A DNA stretch of 64,000 nt from Helianthus annuus (GCF_002127325.2 NC_035449.2:82865657-82929656); one strand, 5' to 3'; positions 54,790 to 64,000 are shown, counted from the stretch's first letter. Numbers and translations are program-made. The notes: generated by a model not told the origin, from the letters alone.

Positions 54790-56433
54790 CTATACAGATG
54801 GCGGCGGAGGAGGGGGAAAGTAAGTGTAAAGCAAGCGGCGTAGCTGAAGCCAGTCCTCCTCCATAGCCTGCTGAGTGCGAATGACAGAGGCAACCTGCTG
54901 CTCTAGTGTAGAGGCAACCTGCTGCTCTAGTGTAGAGAGACGAGCAGCAAAATCTGGGGGTAAGGATCGACATGGCTGAAGAGGAGAGTGTATCTGACCA
55001 TGGCACGAACATGATGGCAGCTGAGCTCTCTCGAGCTCCTGGAGACGCTGCGTGTGTGACTCATGCTGATGAACGAAGGACATCAAAACGTCCTCTATAG
55101 TGTGTCCAACATGAAACGGATGGTATGGATCAGTAGGTGGCATGGCTGGTGGTGTCGACCAAAGCAAAGGCTCACTGGTGGGGTCAAATGGTGCCACAAG
55201 AAATGGTGAAGTAGAGGGTGGAACAGATGACATCTGGGGCATGAAGGGAATAGACATCGGTACGTGCCCAAAAGGATGGGCTGAAGAGCCCTCTCCAGGC
55301 CTCGCTGGAGGTACGAACTGAGGAACCTGAAAAGTAAAATCAATAGGTCGTGTAACAGGGATCTGAGGGGGCAAAGGTGGAACGTCCTCGTCAGCAGGTA
55401 TCCAACCGTGCTGAGCATCCTCATCCGGTGGATCCATGTGGTCAGCAAATAGTGCGTGCTCAGGCTCAAGTGGAACAGGATCAAATGGAGCAATGACAGG
55501 ATCAACGGGTGCAATATGATCAACAGGATGGTCAACAGGGATATCAGCAACCAAAGGTGGATCAACAAAAGGTGGATCAACAACAGGATCATCGGCAATA
55601 ACATGATCACCAACTAACAAAGGAACATCATCAACAGGAAGATCGCCAACAGGCGGGTCAGCTATAATGGGCTCAACAGGAACGCCAGCATGTACCAGGT
55701 CATGCTCATGCATAGGATCTAGAGCAGCTGCCTGCTCAGGGGCCAAGGCAGGCTCAGGGTCATCAAAAGCCATATCAAAGTCGAACTCAGGATCAATAGG
55801 GTCAACGGGATCAGCGGGATCCTCCATGGGCTGGTCCATCGGGATATACTCAATGTCGTGATCCGGGTCAAATCCCGGAGGAAAGACGGGATCAGAATCC
55901 TCTATGTCGTCATGCTCGAATGCAAAGCTCGGAATAGGTGCAGCTGAGGATGCCTGGTCAGGATCTGAGTCGTGTGCAAAGTGCTGTACGCTCACCTCGT
56001 GAGAAGGTGCGGATGCCACAGACTCAAAGGAGTCTGGGACCGGTGAATGTGCGGGTGAGTCCTCAGCAGGGGCGTCAGCGATCATCAGAAGATCGCCAGC
56101 GGGAAAAAGGGTTGCATCCGGAATCTCATCCTCAATAGGCTCGTCCTCAAACAAATCGATATCGCCGTCAGCCTCGGCGTCGAGCAGCAAGTCATATGCG
56201 GGATAGACGGCTAAAGGAATAGGAGCCGGAATCACAACTAGGGGTAAGTACTCAGCAGGGGGGCCATCCGCAGGCTCATCAGCACCCTCGGGTAGTGCGA
56301 AGGGCTGGAAGTCGTCGTCATCTGTGCTAGTGGAATCAGATGTATGCACCTCATACTCCGAAGATGGGAGGTCATCAGATACGATAGGTAGGGGTCCGGT
56401 GGTGTCCGAGTCACCTGTGCCTGGTGAGTCCAT
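54790..56433 (-). CDS. Pre-gag ORF of Gypsy-3 (547 codons, acidic)
   Basis: The chosen start is ATG at 56433 (MDSPGTGDSDTTGP), directly after TTGTGTTACAGACAC, which looks like a splice acceptor; a start 7 codons earlier is possible. The protein is rich in Asp, Pro, Ala and Val, with blocks such as DPADPVDPIDPEFDFDMAF. Near the end is a heptad stretch containing LEQQVAS twice (a 24-bp direct duplication at about 54892-54939) and a poly-Pro tail. No enzyme motif, zinc knuckle or membrane segment is visible. It lies where Gypsy-2 has its own pre-gag ORF. It is open and long, so it may be or have been under selection. The function is unknown. Confidence 0.6.
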   Translation of the reverse strand: MDSPGTGDSDTTGPLPIVSDDLPSSEYEVHTSDSTSTDDDDFQPFALPEGADEPADGPPAEYLPLVVIPAPIPLAVYPAYDLLLDAEADGDIDLFEDEPIEDEIPDATLFPAGDLLMIADAPAEDSPAHSPVPDSFESVASAPSHEVSVQHFAHDSDPDQASSAAPIPSFAFEHDDIEDSDPVFPPGFDPDHDIEYIPMDQPMEDPADPVDPIDPEFDFDMAFDDPEPALAPEQAAALDPMHEHDLVHAGVPVEPIIADPPVGDLPVDDVPLLVGDHVIADDPVVDPPFVDPPLVADIPVDHPVDHIAPVDPVIAPFDPVPLEPEHALFADHMDPPDEDAQHGWIPADEDVPPLPPQIPVTRPIDFTFQVPQFVPPARPGEGSSAHPFGHVPMSIPFMPQMSSVPPSTSPFLVAPFDPTSEPLLWSTPPAMPPTDPYHPFHVGHTIEDVLMSFVHQHESHTQRLQELERAQLPSCSCHGQIHSPLQPCRSLPPDFAARLSTLEQQVASTLEQQVASVIRTQQAMEEDWLQLRRLLYTYFPPPPPPSV

Positions 56434-56933
56434 GTGTCTGTAACACAAGCACAAATATGCACAAATAATCAGTCATACAATCAGGTATTCACATAAGTCA
56501 CCAAGTAAAATATCACATAATTCTCCTAGTCCCACTAGCTTCCCAGCCTCCCAGACTGCCTTTCCTAGTCCCACTAGCCAATTTTCCCAGCCTCCCAGAC
56601 TGCTCTTCCTAGTCCCACTAGCCTCCCAGTCTCTCAGACTGACTCCCTAGTCCCACTAGTCAATTCTCCCAGCCTCCCAGACTGACTCCCTAGTCCCACT
56701 AGACAACTACCTCGATCCATTAGATCGAGCCTCGGCCTCCCAGACCGAGCCTCAGTCTCCCAGACCGAGCCTCAGCCTCCCAGACTGAGCCTAGAAAAAA
56801 AAATGCGCTCAACATTTGTTTATAAAAAGGTTTTGGATCTGGACTTAAGTGGTATGAAGTAAAAATGTTTTCGTGAGAGCCCTAGTGATCATAGTCTAGA
56901 CTCGAGAAGGAATCCTAGTTCGCTATGATCAGA
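56434..56933 (-). other. Leader of Gypsy-3 between primer site and pre-gag ORF
   Basis: The leader contains a tandem array (56524-56792): CCTCCCAGACTG and CCTAGTCCCACTAG units of about 40-55 bp, then CCTCAGCCTCCCAGACTGAG units of about 19 bp. It has no coding section. In the RNA it would come before the acceptor-like site at 56437. Confidence 0.6.
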
Positions 56934-56945
56934 GCTCTGATACCA
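56934..56945 (-). promoter_or_regulatory. Primer binding site of Gypsy-3
   Basis: On the minus strand it reads TGGTATCAGAGC, an exact initiator tRNA-Met complement, 3 bp from the LTR. Confidence 0.9.
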
Positions 56946-56948
56946 AGC

Positions 56949-57323
56949 TGTCACACCCTGGCTTTGCGGAAGCGTGGTTAATTTGGTGTGACTTCTTAAT
57001 ACCATAGCTTAATCATAACAAAGCTATATGAATTAAAAATATGCAAGATCATCCATTAAAATAAAAATATCAAAACATTGTCTTAACGGGTTAACACCCT
57101 ATCAACCATAATCTTGTCCCACAAACATTACAACCCTAAACATAACATAACATAACATGATTCGAGGACTGTGACTTGTCCAGGAAAGAGTCACATTCCC
57201 CAAACCCTGGATGACCTCGGTGACTAATGCAGCGGAAAACATGCCATACCGTGCCAGATCTTTAATTCCCTGAAATACATGTAAGTTGAAAAATCAACAA
57301 TAATGTTGAGCGAGTTCATGCGA
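56949..57323 (-). repeat. Truncated 5' LTR of Gypsy-3
   Basis: It matches 46189-46563 with 3 differences. The other 3 kb of LTR, including the promoter, is absent, so the element cannot be transcribed from its own 5' LTR. Confidence 0.9.
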
Positions 57324-57654
57324 TAGCAAACACAGACTCTGCTTTTTCGAACCATCTTAGGAGTCCCACAGCCCCTCCAGTCCCGGTGAAGGTCTGTGGC
57401 TTGCAGTCCATAAACATTTTGAATGTACACGCAGGCTGGTTAGGTTGAGGTTGCGCTTGTTGACCTAAATAACGGGAGGAAACACATTATAGGAATGAAA
57501 AGACGTGTACGTGGTATAAGAGTAAAGAGTACTTGGTACATTCCGTACCAGCTTGATAGGCTGCTAAAGCCTCAGCCACGCGGGTATTGATTAGGTCAGT
57601 CAACTCAACCTGAGTCATGTTGATGTTGCCACGTCCGTGTCCTCGTCCACTCAT
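57324..57654 (-). pseudogene. Gag 5' fragment of a Gypsy-4-type element, with intron
   Basis: Exon 1 (57654-57549) starts MSGRGHGRGNINMTQ and ends after 35 codons plus one base. The intron (57548-57465, 84 nt) begins GTACGG and ends GTTATTTAG. Exon 2 (57464-57324) continues in frame through PACTFKMFMDCKPQTFTG and WFEKAESV, the gag start common to these Gypsy elements, and is then cut by the truncated Gypsy-3 LTR. The remainder of gag is absent. Confidence 0.75.
57465..57548 (-). other. Putative spliceosomal intron in Gypsy-4 gag
   Basis: It has GT and AG borders, 84 nt, a T-rich 3' end (CCTCCCGTTATTTAG) and frame-preserving removal. It lies a few codons before the CTxK motif, as in Gypsy-3. 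Confidence 0.65.
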
Positions 57655-58150
57655 GATTCTATATATGGAGAGGTACCGATTCAGGAAATCGAAACGAGAT
57701 GGAAATCAAGTATCATGCTCGTATCTACGTACTATCAAGTTTACACATAGTAAGGCAGAACCCTTCTCACGCTCGATAAGCCTCACTGGGACTTGCATGC
57801 ACCCCGCGTTATTATTAAGTGTGCACCCATAATAATAAGGCGATTTGCATGTTCATCTCAGAGCCTCTTAGCTTGCGCTCGAAGTTTCCCCCGTTCAAAT
57901 AACACAACAGACGGTATTACAGGTCTATGATCTACAGGAGTCGAAGAGTAGTGTCACACTATCAAGTCACTATGGTGTTAGATGTTTCAGTTGATATACG
58001 TTGTGAGTGTGTGACTGCTAAGCAAGTAGTGTATAAAGTGAGAGAGACGAACCTTGCAATCTGGAGCTGAGTGTCATGATCGATTTTTGAAGTTGTTCGG
58101 TTATAGTCTGGTTTTACAAAACGTTTTAAAACCTAGTTCACTATAACCAG
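57655..58150 (-). other. Leader of the Gypsy-4-type element
   Basis: About 0.5 kb lies between the primer site and the gag start. No pre-gag ORF is present, unlike Gypsy-2 and Gypsy-3. Confidence 0.6.
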
Positions 58151-58152
58151 TG

Positions 58153-58164
58153 GCTCTGATACCA
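58153..58164 (-). promoter_or_regulatory. Primer binding site beside the Gypsy-4 LTR
   Basis: On the minus strand it reads TGGTATCAGAGC, the initiator tRNA-Met complement, 3 bp from the LTR at 58168. It marks this LTR as a 5' LTR for the gag fragment to its left. Confidence 0.9.
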
Positions 58165-58167
58165 AAC

Positions 58168-60528
58168 TGTAACACCCCCAAAATACCACCTGCGGAAACC
58201 CCGCGAGGCGTGTTACACATCAGAGTCTGAGCCACCAATCACATTGAACCAATAGTAAATACTTAAATAAAACATGTCATTAATCGCCAAGATTAAATGT
58301 CAAACACAATATTAATTTCCAAGAGCTATGTAGCGGAAGCATATGATAAGTCGTTTAGTAATCATTTCAAAATAACTTAAAACCAATGTATCAATTATAA
58401 ATAATCCAGTAGCTTCGATCCATGACCACTCCAGCACGCCCAGATAGCAAGTCCATGTTCCAAAGTTATCGACCTACAAGCATGCAAACAAGTGTGTCAG
58501 ACTACGCTGGTGAGTTCAAGGTGTTGCTTACGTGTGAAGTTACCAGATATTAGTTAAATCAACTCGTTGTTTGGTTCAGATGTCGTTGTTAACTTGATTA
58601 TTTTACCGTATGCAGCGTCAATGATGGGAATGCCTAACCCCAATGCCCTACAGGCATTGGTCAAAGTCAAGGTATCAAACAACCTTGAAAAGCTGTAGGA
58701 GGTCTTATATCCGCGTTACAAGTTGTCCCAGTAATTAGTTCACGCCCGTCCTTACGGCCCGGTGTGAGGGTGCCAAACCTAATAGCGCTATCAACTAATT
58801 ACCCCATTGCCTTACAGGCAATCCGGTAAATGATTGTTTCTATGTTTCGGTTGTTTACCCCAAGTTTCCCTTCCAAATGTTTACCAGTTGTCCCAAACCA
58901 CCGGGACGCATGCTTGAGAGAATGCAATGAACTCACCTGGGATTGCTCGGCAGGTTATACCAAAGTTACTTGAATTAAAAGTGATCAAACACGTCCTAAC
59001 AGGATTACCGTCAAGTCAGGTTGGGTTCAAGTAGAGCACGTATGTTTACACATAGACTAACAAGTCATAAGCACGTAAAGTTCATGGCAACACGTTTGGT
59101 ACGTTAACAGTCAAGAGCATATCATATTCATACTTGAACGATTTAAATAACCAAGCCCAAAAGATAGTAGGCCCAACATGTTGTGCGATCCACAACATGT
59201 TGTGCGATCCTCATATCCCGGCCCAACCACATAACAGCCCAATAACCTATCCTTGGCCCAATTAACATAACATACAAGTGTTGTGCGAACCGAACAGCCT
59301 TGTGCGTTCAGATCGGATTGTGCGATCGTAATTGGGCTTGTCCGGCCCAATAGTTAATCAACATACCATTGTGCGATCCAGTAGCCTTGTGCGACTGGAT
59401 AGGTTGTGCGATCCAATGGGTTGTGCGATTCAATGGGTTGTGCGATTGGACCAGACCAGCCCATTCATCCGGCCCAATCGTTGCAGTTTGTGCGATCCAG
59501 TGAACCTTGTGCGACCGAAGTCCCTTGTACGATCAAGGGGCTTGTATGGTTAGTTACAATTTCCTAGTTTCATGCAATCATTTACCAAACCCAATTTAAT
59601 GTGTTAGACCTAGATTAACAGTTTCCTTATTTTATGATAATCAATCACACCAACAGTTTCTACACCAACCAATTATTGATCAAACAAGGCAATTTAAACT
59701 AAATCATAAGAACCCTAATCCGAATAACAAGAACATTCAAACTATCCGATCCAAATCTTTGTGCAATAATCTGAAACTTAACATAACAGTCAATCTAACA
59801 AGCATCACCAAACAATCCGAATCAACACATGGCAGCCGATTGACATCTTCATACACATAAACATCATGGTAGCCGATTATCAATTCACAAGAACATCACA
59901 CAATGCATACAAGTGGGCCGATTATTAGCACATAATTCATTTAACAACATAAACAGTCAATCATGAAACAATTTTAAGCACACTAACCGGTTAACGATGG
60001 CAAGAGAGTGATCCGAACAAGAATGTTCCTTGGTGCCGTCGGGTTTCAAGTAAACGAGAGAGAGAGAGAGAGAAGTCTAGGGTTTCTTGTATGAGAATGA
60101 TTTTGCCAAAGTGTGTAAAGGTTACTAACATCCTAGTGTTATGTGTGTAAGGTATGTGGGCCGAACCCATACATGGGCCGCCCTTATGGTCCGATCACAA
60201 AAGAATGCGGCCCCCCCTCTAATGGGCTTGTGCGGTTGTGAGAGGGTTGTGTTGGTTGGTTCATGTTGTGCGGTTTGAGTGATATAAACACATAATGCAA
60301 AGCATTCACGTAACATGTGACACATATACACATAATAACGTAACATTCACATAAAATTCACTTTCATAAAAGTCACATATCGTTCACATACGTTATATAA
60401 ATCACAAAAATAGGTTCTAGATACGAGTTGTCACAGTATCCCCAACTAAAAAGAAATTTCGTCCCGAAATTTGGTACGCACTCACTAACGAAAGCTATAT
60501 TGTTTACTAGTTTTCCTGGGGTGTCACA
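58168..60528 (-). repeat. Gypsy-4 LTR shared by two internal regions
   Basis: On the + strand it starts TGTAACACCCCC and ends either at 60435 (GAGTTGTCACA) or 60528 (GGGGTGTCACA); both are followed by a C-run and the same palindrome. To the left are a primer site and gag start, and to the right a purine tract and pol, so it serves as 5' LTR for one and 3' LTR for the other. No TATA box was clear. Confidence 0.75.
59185..59550. repeat. Microrepeat array TTGTGCGATCCA in the Gypsy-4 LTR
   Basis: Some 13 copies of TTGTGCGATCC or close variants occur between 59185 and 59550, with spacings from about 20 bp upward. The style recalls the CGATCG arrays in the Copia element. Confidence 0.85.
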
Positions 60529-62801
60529 TCATCCCCCACTTGAATGGGAATTTCGTCCCGAAATTCACTAGTTGCCTCAACATTAAGTTTGCTAGGTTCT
60601 GCCTGATCTGTGGGGAACAAATGCGGATACTTGAGTTTCATCTGGTCCTCGCGTTCCCACGTGAACTCTGGACCACGTCTTGAGTTCCAACGAACTCTCA
60701 CAATCGGTATGCGGCTGTGTTTGCGAACTTTAACTTCCCGATCCATAATTTCGATTGGTTCTTCGATAAACTGCAATTTGTCATCTATCTTCAGCTCTTG
60801 AAATGGTACTACCAGTGTTTCATCAACCAAACACTTCTTTAGCTGTGATACGTGAAATACATCATGGACATTACCCAACTCAGCCGGTAATTCCAACCTG
60901 TAGGCCACCTTTCCAATTCGTTCTAGAATTTTGAACGGTCCCACATAACGAGGGTTTAGTTTGCCGCGTTTCCCAAAACGCACCACACCCTTCCAGGGTG
61001 AAACCTTTAACATAACGCGATCATTAACTTCAAATTCCAGCGGTTTACTACGCTTGTCAGCGTAACTTTTCTGACGGTCGCGAGCTGCGGCCATACGGTT
61101 TCGGATCTGCACGATGCTTTCTGATGCTTGAAGAACAAACTCAGGGCCTGTGATCTGGCTATCACCCACCTCATGCCAACAGAGAGGTGAACGACATTTC
61201 CGTCCGTACAGTGCTTCGAACGGAGCTGCCTTAATACTTGTATGGTAGCTGTTGTTGTAGGAGAATTCTATCAACGGTAGGTGCTTTTCCCATCCTTTTC
61301 CAAAGTCGAGTACGCATGCCCGAAGCATATCTTCGAGTGTTTGGATGGTGCGCTCACTTTGACCATCCGTCTGTGGGTGATAAGCGGTGCTCATGTCGAG
61401 TTGGGAACCAAACGATTTATGCATTGACTGCCATAACTCTGAAGTGAAACGCGGATCACGGTCTGAAATGATAGAAGTTGGCACTCCATGCCTAGAAACT
61501 ACTTCCTTAAGATACACTGCTGCCAGCTGAGAAAACTTGTCCGTTTCCTTGATTGCTAGGAAGTGTGCTGATTTCGTGAGGCGATCAATAATCACCCAAA
61601 TAGTGTCATTCCCAGCCTGAGTTCTTGGTAGTCCTGTCACGAAATCCATAGCGATCTGTTCCCACTTCCATGTGGGTATCTCTGGTTGCTGCAGTAGACC
61701 TGAGGGCTTTTGATGTTCTGCTTTGACTTTAGCACAAGTCAAGCATTTGCTGACGTAGGTTGCTATATGAGCCTTCATGCTGGGCCACCAGTAGGTAGTT
61801 TTCAAGTCGTGGTACATCTTATCTGATCCAGGATGCACAGAGTAGCGTGATTTATGTGCCTCCTCCATTACGAGTTCTCGTAAGTCACCATAGAGTGGAA
61901 CCCAGATGCGTCCGGTTACGTAGTAAGCACCGTCTCCCTTCTGTTCTAGTCGTTGTCTCGAGCCACGTAAAGCTTCAGCTCGAACGTTCTCTGGTTTCAA
62001 CGCTTCCAACTGAGCGTCTCGTATCTGGGAAGGGAGGTTGGACTGAATCGTGAGTTGCAATGCTCGCACACGCCTAGGTGCATTATCCTTTCTGCTGAGG
62101 GCGTCAGCTACAACGTTCGCCTTGCCCGGATGATACTTGATGGCACATTCATAATCGTTCAATAACTCCACCCATCGTCGTTGTCGCATATTCAACTCTT
62201 TCTGGTCGAAGATGTGCTGGAGACTCCTATGGTCGGTGTAGATGGTGCATTTGGTACCGTACAGATAGTGCCTCCAAATCTTCAACGCAAATACTACCGC
62301 TCCTAACTCCAAGTCGTGCGTCGTGTAGTTCTTCTCGTGCACCTTCAGCTGACGAGAAGCATAAGCTATTACCTTCTCGTGTTGCATCAACACGCAACCG
62401 AGACCCTGAATTGATGCGTCACAATATACCACAAAATCTTCGGTGCCCTCCGGTAAAGACAAGATCGGTGCACTGCAAAGTTTCTGCTTCAGAACTTGGA
62501 AGGCCTCTTCCTGCTTCGCTCCCCAAGAGTACGCCGTGTTCTTCTGTGTCAGTGAGGTGAGAGGTTGCGCGATTTTCGAGAAGTCTTTAATAAACCTTCG
62601 ATAGTATCCAGCGAGACCAAGAAATTGACGCACCTCAGACGGAGTCTTTGGTGCCGCCCAATTCTTAACTGCATCCACCTTCGCAGGGTCCACATGTATC
62701 CCTTTCTCGTTAACAACATGCCCAAGGAAGTGCACTTCTCGAATCCAAAAGTCGCACTTAGAAAATTTCGCATACAACTGCTCCCTTCTCAAGAGTTCCA
62801 A
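60507..62801 (-). CDS. Gypsy-4 pol: RNase H, integrase, chromodomain
   Basis: The frame of 764 codons starts within reverse transcriptase. It has RNase H (YCDAS at 126-130, YTDHRSL, VADALS), the integrase finger ([12 protein letters not shown]) and catalytic D386, D447 and E483 (35 between the last two). A chromodomain with FTWERED lies near the C-terminus (about 680-735). The stop lies just inside the LTR if that ends at 60528. A small frame change at about 62805 separates it from protease-reverse transcriptase. The chromodomain and close likeness to Gypsy-3 make it a Tekay-like chromovirus. Confidence 0.9.
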   Translation of the reverse strand: MELLRREQLYAKFSKCDFWIREVHFLGHVVNEKGIHVDPAKVDAVKNWAAPKTPSEVRQFLGLAGYYRRFIKDFSKIAQPLTSLTQKNTAYSWGAKQEEAFQVLKQKLCSAPILSLPEGTEDFVVYCDASIQGLGCVLMQHEKVIAYASRQLKVHEKNYTTHDLELGAVVFALKIWRHYLYGTKCTIYTDHRSLQHIFDQKELNMRQRRWVELLNDYECAIKYHPGKANVVADALSRKDNAPRRVRALQLTIQSNLPSQIRDAQLEALKPENVRAEALRGSRQRLEQKGDGAYYVTGRIWVPLYGDLRELVMEEAHKSRYSVHPGSDKMYHDLKTTYWWPSMKAHIATYVSKCLTCAKVKAEHQKPSGLLQQPEIPTWKWEQIAMDFVTGLPRTQAGNDTIWVIIDRLTKSAHFLAIKETDKFSQLAAVYLKEVVSRHGVPTSIISDRDPRFTSELWQSMHKSFGSQLDMSTAYHPQTDGQSERTIQTLEDMLRACVLDFGKGWEKHLPLIEFSYNNSYHTSIKAAPFEALYGRKCRSPLCWHEVGDSQITGPEFVLQASESIVQIRNRMAAARDRQKSYADKRSKPLEFEVNDRVMLKVSPWKGVVRFGKRGKLNPRYVGPFKILERIGKVAYRLELPAELGNVHDVFHVSQLKKCLVDETLVVPFQELKIDDKLQFIEEPIEIMDREVKVRKHSRIPIVRVRWNSRRGPEFTWEREDQMKLKYPHLFPTDQAEPSKLNVEATSEFRDEIPIQVGDDVTPQEN
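60529..60540 (-). promoter_or_regulatory. Polypurine tract of Gypsy-4
   Basis: On the minus strand it reads AGTGGGGGATGA next to the LTR end at 60528. A weaker alternative (TTGGGGATAC) lies by the end at 60435. Confidence 0.6.
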
Positions 62802-62808
62802 GATGAGA

Positions 62809-64000
62809 CTAAGATACGAGACGCTCGTGATCTTCCTTGTTCTTGGAATAGACTAAGATGTCGTCAATAAACACTATAACAAACTCGTCGAGATATGGCT
62901 TGCATACACGGTTCATGAGATCCATGAAAACCGCTGGTGCATTGGTCAATCCAAACGGCATGACCAAAAACTCATAGTGTCCGTAGCGCGTTCGAAAGGC
63001 TGTCTTGGGAACATCCTCTTCCCTAACCCTTACCTGGTGATAACCCGACCTTAAGTCGATCTTTGAATAGAAGCTTGACCCTTGCAACTGGTCGAACAAG
63101 TCGTCGATGCGTGGTAACGGATAGCGGTTCTTAATGGTCACCTTGTTGAGCTCTCGATAGTCGATACACATACGGAATGACCCGTCTTTCTTCTTTACGA
63201 ACAGAACTGGGGCTCCCCAAGGCGACGAACTGGGTCGAATGAAACCCCTATCCAACAACTCCTGCAATTGATTGGACAGTTCCTGTAACTCTCCAGGTGC
63301 TAACCGGTAAGGAGCTCGAGCAATTGGAGCCGCTCCCGGTGCAAGATCAATCTGAAATTCTACTTGACGGTGAGGAGGTAACCCTGGTAGCTCCTCTGGG
63401 AACACATCAGCGAATTCTCGCACCACTGGTAGATCCTCGATCTTACTCTCTTCAGACTGAGCGTTGGTAACTAACGCTAACAGTGCAGGATACCCCTTTT
63501 GTAGATACTGTTGTGCACGCATGGCCGTGATAATCCCAACCATCGTCCCACTACGATGTCCTTGAACTAACAGTGGCTCTCCATCAGGGAGAGGAATACG
63601 CACAATCTTCTCCTTACATAGAATTTCTGCTTGGTGCTTAGACAACCAATCCATGCCTACCACTATGTCAAAACTACCGAGCGTAACGGGAAGGAGGTAA
63701 ATGTCAAACACCTGACCCACGAGATCTAGTTTGCATCCAAAAAGGACATTTGAGGCTTCTATCGTCTTACCATCTGCTAGTTCTACTACTTGTTTAACCT
63801 CTAAAGGTGTTGGGGTTATCCCTAATCGTTGAGTAAACTCTAGGGACACGTAACTCCAATCGGCACCCGAATCAAATAATACAGAAGCAATACGATCATT
63901 AACAGGAAACGTACCAGTTACAACGTTGCCGTCATTCCTGGCATCCCCTGCTCCAAGCTGAAACACTCTGCCCGGAGCACCATTACCCCCGTTGTTTCCG
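62809..64000 (-). CDS. Gypsy-4 protease and reverse transcriptase (partial at the window edge)
   Basis: The frame runs off the window at the gag end. It has protease ([13 protein letters not shown]), a linker with [18 protein letters not shown], and reverse transcriptase up to FIDDILVYS and the frame break near 62808. Compared with Gypsy-3 it keeps the segment between protease and reverse transcriptase ([10 protein letters not shown]) that is missing there. In an intact element it would join the frame at 60507-62801 to form one polyprotein. Confidence 0.9.
   Translation of the reverse strand, partial: GNNGGNGAPGRVFQLGAGDARNDGNVVTGTFPVNDRIASVLFDSGADWSYVSLEFTQRLGITPTPLEVKQVVELADGKTIEASNVLFGCKLDLVGQVFDIYLLPVTLGSFDIVVGMDWLSKHQAEILCKEKIVRIPLPDGEPLLVQGHRSGTMVGIITAMRAQQYLQKGYPALLALVTNAQSEESKIEDLPVVREFADVFPEELPGLPPHRQVEFQIDLAPGAAPIARAPYRLAPGELQELSNQLQELLDRGFIRPSSSPWGAPVLFVKKKDGSFRMCIDYRELNKVTIKNRYPLPRIDDLFDQLQGSSFYSKIDLRSGYHQVRVREEDVPKTAFRTRYGHYEFLVMPFGLTNAPAVFMDLMNRVCKPYLDEFVIVFIDDILVYSKNKEDHERLVS

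Larger units (their letters stand above)
46189..57323 (-). mobile_element. Gypsy-3, Tekay-like chromovirus (minus strand)
   Basis: A full 3' LTR lies at the left and the first 375 bp of the 5' LTR (on the + strand) at the right, with 3 mismatches in 375 bp between them. The primer site adjoins the right LTR and the purine tract adjoins the left. In sense order it has a leader, a pre-gag ORF, gag with an intron, protease, reverse transcriptase, RNase H, integrase and chromodomain. The right LTR ends abruptly at 57323 in gag of another element, so no target duplication can be read. Confidence 0.85.

Noticed and set aside
54692..56138. Frames on either strand overlapping the pre-gag ORF of Gypsy-3
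   Set aside because: They are shadows of the low-complexity Asp/Pro-rich frame; the 554-codon minus-strand frame is the longest and fits the element's direction.

Overview
This is nuclear DNA from a flowering plant, very probably a eudicot and plausibly of the daisy family. The evidence is an intronless G-type lectin receptor kinase of plant type, AT-rich intergenic DNA, (TA)n tracts, and plant Ty1/Copia and Ty3/Gypsy elements whose long LTRs end in TGTNACA and whose primer sites match initiator tRNA-Met. The family assignment rests on general resemblance of the repeats and is an inference. Only one gene looks like an intact host gene (8756-11188, + strand). Almost everything else is mobile DNA, much of it nested.

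Region 1 (1-8390) is a chain of small inverted-repeat elements joined end to end by (TA)n tracts: a partial element at 1-553, then elements at 602-1440, 6621-7551, 7593-8108 and 8134-8390. A Helitron-like element (about 1612-6603) sits between the second and third. It carries decayed pieces of at least two host genes, a filament-like plant protein and the ankyrin end of an acyl-CoA-binding protein, plus one unrecognised exon series. Region 2 (8391-15812) holds the receptor kinase, another TA-flanked element 43 bp past its stop codon, a hAT-like MITE, a GATATC-rich repeat carrying its own hAT-like insertion, a weak LTR remnant and unassigned DNA.

Region 3 (15818-37508) is a solo LTR of Gypsy type (duplication AAATA) split by an 18.7-kb Copia element (18728-37447, minus strand, duplication ACTAA, LTRs about 97% identical by eye). 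The Copia interior is scrambled. The segment 23555-32316, carrying the end of gag, all of pol and the start of a 3' extra ORF, is inverted relative to the rest, and its two edges are duplicated as inverted arms of about 1.24 and 0.97 kb.

Region 4 (37514-64000) holds LTR fragments and three Gypsy elements. Gypsy-2 (39555-46188, +) has a 3.1-kb LTR, an extra ORF before gag, then gag, and is cut by Gypsy-3. Gypsy-3 (46189-57323, -) has a complete 3.4-kb 3' LTR, a chromodomain pol, gag with an apparent spliceosomal intron, a 548-codon ORF upstream of gag, and a 5' LTR cut to 375 bp. Gypsy-4 (57324-64000 and beyond, -) has one LTR with primer site and gag on one side and pol with polypurine tract on the other, the layout of two elements sharing an LTR.

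The most novel signals are the matching gag introns in Gypsy-3 and Gypsy-4, the pre-gag ORFs, the scrambled Copia, and the chain of TA-linked elements with telomere-like or G-run cores. No tRNA, rRNA, CRISPR or bacterial-type feature was seen.
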